DNA of 64,000 nt from Planctomycetota bacterium (GTDB taxonomy: Bacteria; Planctomycetota; UBA1135; GCA-002686595): assembly GCA_016872795.1 (NCBI GenBank), contig VGYZ01000001.1, positions 1 to 64,000 on the forward strand, read 5' to 3'. Within the stretch, counting starts at the first letter, position 1; each line of letters begins with the position of its first letter. Below, piece after piece: positions 57,724 through 64,000 of the stretch. The notes under the pieces were generated by a model. It made no database searches and was not told the DNA's origin. It saw nothing but the letters and a program-made list of their open reading frames with translations. The position numbers and the translations under genes are program-made.

Positions 57724-60255
57724 TCAGGGGCCCGAGCGCGCGGTCAGGTTCTCGACCAAGAGCGAGCCGGATTTCACATACACACCGGCGTAGTTGGGCT
57801 CGGGGATGTCGATGCCAAGACGCATCGGGAAGGGGCCTTCCTTGCCGAGGCTGACATCGACGCCGCCGTCGGAAGTGACGGTCACGACGAGCTCGAAGGG
57901 CGAGCCGAAGGCCGGAGGGTTCTCGAGCGCGATCGTCGCGCCGTCCTTCTCGCCGCGACCTGCTCCGGTCGGCTCCGCGAAGCGCTTGAGCACCAGTTGG
58001 CCCTCGCTGTCGATCACGATCGCCACGCACTCGCCCTCCGGCGTGCCCGCCACGAGCAGGCCGTGCTGGGAGCCGTCCTTGGGCTCGCCTTGGCGCACGA
58101 GCTTCGCGCGCAGCTCGTAGTCGCCGCTGAGCGGCGCTTCCGAGCACAGCCGCCCGCAGCCCCTGCCCGCCTCGATCACGATGCGCGCGCCCTTGACCTC
58201 GAACTGCGTCTCGAAGCTCTTCGAGATGGGCTTCCACGCCGCCATGGCGCCGCCGAGCTTGACCGCGGGGCCCTGCACGCCCGCCGCCCGCGCCGACTCC
58301 TTCAGCTCGTCGAGTGCTTCCTGCAGGCCGTTTCCGCCGCCGAAGGCCTTGTTCGCGGCTTCGGCGAGCGTGTACGCGCGCAGCGGCATCGGCACGGGCT
58401 GGTTGCGGTACTCGTTGACGAGGTCGAGCGCCTTGCGCGCGTGCTTGCGCAGCGCCGTGCGCGCGTCGCGCCAGGCCGCATTGGCCTTGTCGAGCTTGTT
58501 GAGTCGATCGGAGACCGCCTTGACCTCCGCTTCCGTCGCGAGCCATGTGCCCTTCTCGTAGAGCGCGAGCAAGTCCTCGAGGATCGGCGCGGCGATGCGC
58601 GGCTCGCCGATCTTCTCGAACAGGTCCGCCTGCAGCGCGAGCAGCTTGGGATCGCTCGCGTCAGCCTTGTCGAGCCGCGAGCGCACGAAGTCGAGGTGGC
58701 CGAGCGCGCGCAGGAGCAGCTCCTTCTCCGTCACGACGGGCGTCTTGTTCGCCGCGGCGGCCGCCGCCGCCTTGCGGTAGCGCTCGACCTCGGCGAGGCG
58801 CCGGTCGCGCGCCGTGGGTCCAAAGTGCAGCGGGTAGATCGTCTCCTTGATCCACTTGCGCCAGAAGAGCTCGAAGTCCTCGAGGCTCGCGTGGCCGAGC
58901 GGCGACACCGAGCCGGTGAACTGGCGCGCGAAGGTTCCCTTGGAGTCCGCGATCGCCTCGCCCTTCAGCTCCTTCAGCGCTGCGTCGTACAGCGGGCGGT
59001 AGGGATACTGCAGCGTCGCCGGGTCCTCGTACTGCAGGAAGAAGTACACCAGGCCCCAGCCCCACTGGTAGTAGTCGCCGGGGTACGAGGGCTCGCGCGG
59101 GTTGTTGTAGGAAATGACATTTTGGAAGTTGGCCGGGCCCGCTTCCTTGGCGTCGCGCGGCGTGGCGGCGGCGCCGGGCTGGCTCGCGCTGAGCGCGCGG
59201 TACAGACCCTCGAGGCGATCGCGCGCGGCGTCCGGCCACAGCACGCTGCCATCGGCCATCGCGCTCGCGCCCTCGAAGAAGCTCGAGGTGCCCTCGTTGA
59301 TCCACGCCGGCGTGCGGCCGTCGCGCGTGAGCATCGCCATGAAGTGGTGGCTCGCCTCGTGGAACAGCGTCCCGATCATCGGCTCGAGCGAGCCCGCGGT
59401 GGTGGTCGTGTCGTAGACGTGCACCTCGCGCGGCATGTTGCGGAAGAAGCCCTCGACCGTGCCGCGCATCGGGTCGCCGTCGGGACGCCCTTCGTTCCAC
59501 GGCCGCATCATCTCGGCGCGCGTCGGATGCACGAAGATCGTGGCCTTGCCCGCTTCGAGGTAGGCCGGATTTCCGGCGAAGTAGACCTTCAGGTAGTACT
59601 GATAGATCGAGTCCATCATGCGCCCGAGCCGGTCGGCGTCGGCGGGCTTGAGGTGGGCTTCGATGCGGTAATGGGCCGTCTCGAACTTGTAGAGCGGCCA
59701 GCCTTCGGGCGGGCGCGAGCGCCGACCGGAGTCGAGCTGCAGCTGCTGACCGCTGGCGCGGATCTTGGCCACCAGCTCGGCGATGCCCGCCAAGTCCGCC
59801 CCGCGTGCCACGGCCTGCGCCGACTCGAGCACTTCGAGCGCGCGCTCCTTCTGGCCGCTCGCCTCGAGCGCCTTGGCCTTCTCCAAGAGCTCCTTGCCGG
59901 CATCCTTGAACCACTTGTCGCGCTTGGAGACGAGCGGATCCGCCGCCTTGAGTGCCTTCGCCAGCTCCTTGTCGGGTGTCGCTTGCCCCGCGATCGCGCG
60001 CTCGAGATATCCGGCCGCCTCGTCGTTCTTGCCCTGCTGCGCCAGCGCCTGCCCGAGCAGCCCCTCCGCCGCCGGATTGGCCGCCCCGCTCGCGAAGTAG
60101 GCTCGCAGCGTGCTCTCCACCTCCGCCCACTTGCCCGCCTTCGCGAGCTCGCGCGCATCCCCGAGCGCATCCGCCGCACCCCACGCCACCAACCCGAGCG
60201 TCGCGAGCGCCAGCGCGCCTAGGCCCAGCCGCAGATGTCGTGCCTGCATGTTCAT
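57724..60255 (-). CDS. secreted TPR protein with gluzincin-like HExxH domain (DUF1570-like)
   Basis: An 843-residue protein with signal/anchor LRLGLGALALATLGLVAWG. N-terminal TPR-like repeats follow (about 30-165, DARELAKAGKWAEVESTLRAYF; GQKERALEVLESAQAV). A domain with a putative zinc site comes next: TLFHEASHHFMAM near residue 305 followed by TPAWINEGTSSFFEG. The HExxH-to-Glu distance is 17 residues, near the gluzincin pattern, as in DUF1570-type proteins of Planctomycetota. A helical region and a C-terminal beta domain resembling concanavalin-type sugar-binding folds (GDYELRAKLVRQGEPKDGSQHGLLVAG, about 710-840) complete it. Substrate unknown; it acts outside the cytoplasm. Confidence 0.75.
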   Translation of the reverse strand: MNMQARHLRLGLGALALATLGLVAWGAADALGDARELAKAGKWAEVESTLRAYFASGAANPAAEGLLGQALAQQGKNDEAAGYLERAIAGQATPDKELAKALKAADPLVSKRDKWFKDAGKELLEKAKALEASGQKERALEVLESAQAVARGADLAGIAELVAKIRASGQQLQLDSGRRSRPPEGWPLYKFETAHYRIEAHLKPADADRLGRMMDSIYQYYLKVYFAGNPAYLEAGKATIFVHPTRAEMMRPWNEGRPDGDPMRGTVEGFFRNMPREVHVYDTTTTAGSLEPMIGTLFHEASHHFMAMLTRDGRTPAWINEGTSSFFEGASAMADGSVLWPDAARDRLEGLYRALSASQPGAAATPRDAKEAGPANFQNVISYNNPREPSYPGDYYQWGWGLVYFFLQYEDPATLQYPYRPLYDAALKELKGEAIADSKGTFARQFTGSVSPLGHASLEDFELFWRKWIKETIYPLHFGPTARDRRLAEVERYRKAAAAAAANKTPVVTEKELLLRALGHLDFVRSRLDKADASDPKLLALQADLFEKIGEPRIAAPILEDLLALYEKGTWLATEAEVKAVSDRLNKLDKANAAWRDARTALRKHARKALDLVNEYRNQPVPMPLRAYTLAEAANKAFGGGNGLQEALDELKESARAAGVQGPAVKLGGAMAAWKPISKSFETQFEVKGARIVIEAGRGCGRLCSEAPLSGDYELRAKLVRQGEPKDGSQHGLLVAGTPEGECVAIVIDSEGQLVLKRFAEPTGAGRGEKDGATIALENPPAFGSPFELVVTVTSDGGVDVSLGKEGPFPMRLGIDIPEPNYAGVYVKSGSLLVENLTARSGP

Positions 60256-60404
60256 CTTCTGTCCGCTCCGCCTGCCGTGCGCGTTCGAGCGACAACGCCC
60301 AATCGACTACGGAGCAGGGCGGGGTTCGTGAGGATACAGCGCGCAGCCGCGGCGCGTGCACCGAGTGAATCCGGGCGCGGGGCGGGAGCGAAGAAGCAGT
60401 CATC

Positions 60405-61415
60405 ATGGGAAACGCGTGGAAGGTGGTCGGTGGGCTGGCGGGAGTGGTGGGGTTGCTCGTCGGGGTGACGGCCTGTGCGGGGCTCGAGAAGAGCGAGGTC
60501 GGGGAGCGGCTGTTCGCGCTCTCGAAGAACGCGCCGCTGCGAGCCGCGGGGGTGAGCGTGCGCGCGGGCCGGGCGCGGATCGCCGGGCGCGAGATCGAAG
60601 CGGAGTTTCGCTATGTGCACCTGCCGGCTCGGGCGGGGGCGAGCGGGGCGCCGATCGTGTTCCTGCACGGCACCCCGTCGACGATGACCAACTGGGCGGC
60701 GCTGGTGAGCGGGCCGGGAGCGGAGGCCGCGCTCGCGGGCGACTGCGACATCTACCTGCTCGAGGTCGTGGGGCACGGCCAGTGCCGCACCCAGCTCGAC
60801 AGCTACTCGTTCCAAGCCTGCGCGGACTGGGTCGTGAGCTTTCTCGAGGCGCTCGACCTGCGCGGCGTGACCGTGGTGGGGCAGAGCTACGGCGGCGAGT
60901 TCGCGTGGCGCACGGCGCTCGATGCACCCAATCGCGTGGCCAAGCTCGTGTTGCTCGACTCCTCGGGCTACCAGCGCGGCGATGGCGAGTGGCTGCCGGA
61001 GGAGCACAAGCTGCGCGAGTGGCCGGGCGCGCAATACGGCTATGTGCTCAACGACCGCGAGCGCATCCGGCCGGCGCTGCAGCTGCACTTCGGCGAGCCG
61101 ATCGCGGAGGACCAGCTCGACGAGATGTTCCTGTGCTGCGACAACTCGGACAACTGGCGTGCGATGACGGAGCTTTGCCGCGACGAGAACGGGACGCGCG
61201 AGAGCGAGATCGCGAAGATCGCTCAGCCGACGCTACTCGTGTGGGGCGCCAACGACATCGCGTACACGGTCGACAAGGTGGCGCGGCGCTTCGAGCGCGA
61301 CATCGCGGGCTCGCGCCTCGTGCTCGTCGAGAACGCCGGCCACTATCCGCACGAGGAGCGCGTCGACGATGTGCGCCGCGCGCTGCGCGAGTTCCACTTC
61401 GGAGGCGCGAGGTGA
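60405..61415 (+). CDS. alpha/beta hydrolase lipoprotein
   Basis: A 336-residue protein. The lipobox-like VGVTAC (Cys near residue 24) follows a hydrophobic signal. The hydrolase core has VFLHGTPSTMTNWAAL (oxyanion hole), the nucleophile GQSYGGE near residue 166, a likely acid in WGANDIAYTV near residue 283, and NAGHYPHEE for the His. It is presumably an esterase or related enzyme outside the cytoplasm. A 149-bp divergent gap separates it from the 57724 gene. Its stop overlaps the next gene (GTGA). Confidence 0.85.
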   Translation: MGNAWKVVGGLAGVVGLLVGVTACAGLEKSEVGERLFALSKNAPLRAAGVSVRAGRARIAGREIEAEFRYVHLPARAGASGAPIVFLHGTPSTMTNWAALVSGPGAEAALAGDCDIYLLEVVGHGQCRTQLDSYSFQACADWVVSFLEALDLRGVTVVGQSYGGEFAWRTALDAPNRVAKLVLLDSSGYQRGDGEWLPEEHKLREWPGAQYGYVLNDRERIRPALQLHFGEPIAEDQLDEMFLCCDNSDNWRAMTELCRDENGTRESEIAKIAQPTLLVWGANDIAYTVDKVARRFERDIAGSRLVLVENAGHYPHEERVDDVRRALREFHFGGAR

Positions 61416-62458
61416 ACGCTCTCTTGCTGGCGCTCACGCTGCTCGCGAGCGGCGATGTGCGCGAGCGCGCCGCGACGGCGCAGGAGCTGCGTGCGGAAGT
61501 GTTCGATCCCGCGTGGCGCCTGCCCGACGCGCTGTGGATGCCGGTGAAGGACGCCGACAAGCTCGCGCTCGCCGTGAGCATGCCCGCCCTGCTCTCGGCG
61601 CGCTTCGAGGGGACGCAGCCGTGGATGAAGAGCTTCGGCGACATCGTCGCGGAGCACCGTCGCCGCGGCGGCAGCCATCGCGAGCTCGGGGGCCTGCTCA
61701 AGGAGCTCGCGGCCGGCGCTCCCGGGGCGCACGCGCGCGCGGGGAAGCTCCTGTCCGAACTGCTCAACGCGCGCGAACTCGCGAATCCCGCGTGGAATCC
61801 CGACATCGACCAGCACGACGACGGCATGTACTTCGGTCCGTTGCTGGCGCGCAACAAGGCGAACGACGAGCCGTGGCGCTCGCACTCGGGCGCGCGCACA
61901 TTCCATCAGGTCGTCACGCTCGTGCACGCCGACCTCGACGCGATCCTCGGCGCGGTTCACGACTACGCGAGCTCGATCCGCGATCCCGGTACGAGCTACG
62001 AGCGCCTCGAGCCGCTCGCCGACTCGCTGCTTGTCGGCGCGTCCGACACGCTGGGCGACTTCGCGGCCCTGCGCGTGCGCGTGCGCTCGGACCTGCCGTT
62101 TCCATTCACGCACTACGACTGCGACCTGCGCGTGCTGCACTCGCTCGAGCGCGGCACGCTCGTCACCGACATCTACTCGCCGAGCCGCGATTTCCACTGG
62201 TTTGCCGGCAAGGACTGGTACTTGCCCGTGCGCGCGAGCGACGGGACATGGCAGGGCACGCTGGTCGTGCGCCTCTCCGGCTTCGATCTCTCGGGCGTGC
62301 CCGATGGCGACGACGATCGCAAGTCCGGCACGCGCACCGCGCTCGGCAGCGTGCGGCGTCGCGCGGAGGCGAGCTTCGCGGCCGCGGGCGGTGTGCCACG
62401 CACGCTCGAAGGCGCGATCCCGAAGTTCGTCGCGACCGTGCCCGCGAAGCCGCGCTGA
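61412..62458 (+). CDS. exported protein of unknown function coupled to the hydrolase
   Basis: A 348-residue protein read from GTG at 61412, inside the hydrolase stop (the track uses another frame and start). A hydrophobic start (NALLLALTLLASGDV) suggests export, though it is short for a signal peptide. The body is Trp/Asp-rich with motifs such as HYDCDLRVLHSLERGTLVTDIYSPSRDFHWFAGKDWYLPV and LSGFDLSGVPDGDDD. I do not recognise a family. Coupling to the hydrolase suggests a shared pathway. Confidence 0.75.
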   Translation: MNALLLALTLLASGDVRERAATAQELRAEVFDPAWRLPDALWMPVKDADKLALAVSMPALLSARFEGTQPWMKSFGDIVAEHRRRGGSHRELGGLLKELAAGAPGAHARAGKLLSELLNARELANPAWNPDIDQHDDGMYFGPLLARNKANDEPWRSHSGARTFHQVVTLVHADLDAILGAVHDYASSIRDPGTSYERLEPLADSLLVGASDTLGDFAALRVRVRSDLPFPFTHYDCDLRVLHSLERGTLVTDIYSPSRDFHWFAGKDWYLPVRASDGTWQGTLVVRLSGFDLSGVPDGDDDRKSGTRTALGSVRRRAEASFAAAGGVPRTLEGAIPKFVATVPAKPR

Positions 62459-62552
62459 GTGTGGATCGAGCGCGGGGCGCGCCGTAACCTCTCCGGCCCC
62501 CCGTCTTCGCTCTCCGCAGTCCTTTCATGCCCGGGTGGGCAGGAAGTCTCCG

Positions 62553-64000
62553 ATGAACAACAAGGTTTCCCGCGCTCTCCTGAGCGTCTCCGACAAGTCC
62601 GGCCTCGAGGGCTTCGCGCGCCAGCTGGCGCAGATGGGCGTCGAGCTGCTCTCCACCGGCGGCACCTACAAGGCGCTCGCGACGGCGGGCATCCCGGTGC
62701 GCGAGGTGTCGGAGTACACCGGCTTCCCCGAGATGATGCACGGGCGCGTGAAGACGCTGCACCCCAAGGTCCACGGCGGGATCCTCGCGCTGCGCGACGA
62801 GCCGAGCCATGTGACCGCGATGGCGGAGCACGGCATCTGTGACATCGACCTCGTCGTGATCAACCTGTATCCGTTCGAGGCCACGGTCGCGAAGGAAGGC
62901 GTGTCGCGCGCGGACGCGATCGAGCAGATCGACATCGGCGGGCCGTCGATGGTGCGCTCGGCCGCCAAGAACCATCGCTTCGTCGGCATCGTGACCGATC
63001 CCGCGGACTACGGCCGCGTGCTCGACGAGCTGCAGCGCAACGCTGGCGCGCTCGGGTCGAACCTGCGCCGCGAGCTCGCGCTCAAGGCCTTCCAGACGAC
63101 ATCGCGCTACGACGCGGCCATCGCGGCGTGGCTGTTCGAGCAGGAGCTCAAGGACGGTTGCGTCCAGGATCCCTACCCCGAGGTCGCCGCGCTCGTCGGT
63201 CGCAAGGTGATGAGCCTGCGCTACGGCGAGAACCCGCACCAGACCGCGGCCTTCTACGCGCAGTCCGGCGTGCGCGAGCCCTCGATCGCGACGGCGGAGA
63301 TCCAGAACGGCAAGCAGCTCTCCTACAACAACTTGGTCGACCTCGACTCGGCCCTCGCGCTCGCCAAGGAGTTCGACGAGCCGTTCGTCGCGGTCCTGAA
63401 GCACAACAACCCCTGTGGCGCGGCGGCTGCCGCGACGCTCGCGGAGGCGCTCGAGAAGGCTTGGTCCGGCGATCCGGTCTCGGCCTTCGGCTCGGTGCTC
63501 GCCTTCACGCGCCCGCTCGACCTCGCGGCCGCGGAGTTCCTCGTCTCCGGCAACCGCTTCGTCGAAGCGATCGTGGCGCCGTCGTTCGACGCCGACGCCT
63601 TCGCGCTGCTCACGCAGAAGCCCAAGTGGGGCAAGAGCGTGCGCCTGCTCGCTTGCGGCCCCTTTGGCAGCTCCATGCGCGACGCGCGCGAGCTCGAGTG
63701 GAAGAAGATGGTGGGGGGCTTCTTGCTGCAGCAGCGCGACCTTGCCGCGGAGAGTGAGAGCGAGGCCAAGGTGGTGACGAAGGTGGCCCCGAGTGCGGAG
63801 CAGCTGCGCTCGATGCTGTTCGCCGCGCGCGTGTGCAAGCATGTCAAGTCGAACGCGATCGTCGTTGCCAGCGGCACCGAAGTGCTCGGCGTCGGTGCGG
63901 GGCAGATGAGTCGCGTCGACAGCGTGCGCCTCGCCATCCACAAGGCTGGCCCGCGCGCTGGGGGATCCGTGCTGGCCTCGGATGCCTTCTTTCCATTCCC
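62553..64000 (+). CDS. purH: bifunctional AICAR formyltransferase/IMP cyclohydrolase, cut by window end
   Basis: 482 residues are present and the last part (about 30 residues) lies beyond the window. Read from ATG at 62553 (AGGAAG upstream); the track lists other frames. The N-terminal IMP cyclohydrolase is RALLSVSDKSGLEGFARQLAQMGVELLSTGGTYKALATAGIPVREVSEYTGFPEMMHGRVKTLHPKVHGGIL. The C-terminal AICAR transformylase has the catalytic KHNNPCG near residue 285 and LRYGENPHQTAAFY. It carries out the last two steps of IMP synthesis in the cytoplasm. Confidence 0.96.
   Translation, partial: MNNKVSRALLSVSDKSGLEGFARQLAQMGVELLSTGGTYKALATAGIPVREVSEYTGFPEMMHGRVKTLHPKVHGGILALRDEPSHVTAMAEHGICDIDLVVINLYPFEATVAKEGVSRADAIEQIDIGGPSMVRSAAKNHRFVGIVTDPADYGRVLDELQRNAGALGSNLRRELALKAFQTTSRYDAAIAAWLFEQELKDGCVQDPYPEVAALVGRKVMSLRYGENPHQTAAFYAQSGVREPSIATAEIQNGKQLSYNNLVDLDSALALAKEFDEPFVAVLKHNNPCGAAAAATLAEALEKAWSGDPVSAFGSVLAFTRPLDLAAAEFLVSGNRFVEAIVAPSFDADAFALLTQKPKWGKSVRLLACGPFGSSMRDARELEWKKMVGGFLLQQRDLAAESESEAKVVTKVAPSAEQLRSMLFAARVCKHVKSNAIVVASGTEVLGVGAGQMSRVDSVRLAIHKAGPRAGGSVLASDAFFPF

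Noticed and set aside
1-64000. tRNA, rRNA, CRISPR arrays, insertion sequences, prophage
   Set aside because: No T-loop/anticodon patterns, regularly spaced repeats, transposase genes or integrase genes were found by reading; absence by eye is not proof.

Overview
The window is one contiguous piece of a high-GC (roughly two-thirds G+C by eye) bacterial chromosome. It probably comes from a member of the Planctomycetota. The points in favour are a serine/threonine kinase with TPR tail divergent from an ECF sigma factor, a DUF1570-like HExxH protein, secreted paired amidohydrolases and the flagellar gene order. This is inference from gene content, and no rRNA or tRNA is present to prove it. The sequence cannot fix genus or species.

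Layout. Bases 1-7.7 kb hold housekeeping and metabolic genes: the 5' part of rmuC, a small membrane protein, an alpha/beta hydrolase, two coupled secreted amidohydrolases, ispG, an FAD amino-acid-oxidase-type enzyme preceded by an orphan intrinsic terminator, and a TerC-type membrane protein. Bases 7.9-45.7 kb are a large flagellar locus in two arms that diverge at about 25.9 kb. The minus arm reads, from its promoter side: a degenerate sigma-54-activator-like regulator; a three-gene TPR/anchor set; an FlrB-like kinase and FlrC-like sigma-54 activator; then flgB, flgC, fliE, fliF, fliG, fliH, fliI, fliJ, a MotE-like protein, motA, two motB-type genes, fliL, fliM and fliN. The plus arm reads: four tandem flagellins, fliD, fliS, a FliT-position protein, (a divergent HDOD-GAF-GGDEF gene on the minus strand), fliO, P, Q, R, flhB, flhA, flhF, flhG, fliA and a tail of small and lipoprotein genes. 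It ends at a convergent flgM-like gene across a perfect 38-bp palindrome. Bases 45.9-64 kb are mixed: an M1 aminopeptidase and a partner membrane protein, a MauG/CcpA-type dihaem peroxidase, sfsA, the kinase/ECF pair, a secreted Xaa-Pro aminopeptidase, prfB with its programmed +1 frameshift, a gluzincin-like secreted protein, a hydrolase lipoprotein with an unknown partner, and the 5' part of purH.

How the genes work together. The locus supplies the export gate (FliOPQR-FlhAB), its ATPase complex (FliHIJ), the MS ring, C ring and motor (FliFGMN, MotAB), the proximal rod proteins FlgB, FlgC and FliE, the filament (four flagellins, FliD, FliS), placement GTPase/ATPase (FlhF/FlhG) and a two-tier control circuit (FlrBC with sigma-54, then FliA with FlgM). 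Good FliA-type promoters (GCCGATAA at -10) are visible before fliD and, in tandem, before flgM. None of comparable quality was found before the flagellins. Hook, distal rod and hook-filament-junction genes (flgD, E, F, G, K, L), fliK, csrA/fliW and chemotaxis genes are not in this window.

The strongest unexplained observations are: scarcity of the tetranucleotide ACGT with many ACAT/ATGT in its place, as expected from methylation-driven decay or restriction avoidance; an enhancer-binding-protein relic that lost GAFTGA and both Walker motifs but kept its Fis-type DNA-binding end, placed at the divergence point before the flagellins; an amidohydrolase pair in which one partner has lost its metal ligands; and a planctomycete-type TPR/STN/anchor gene set co-transcribed with the flagellar regulators.
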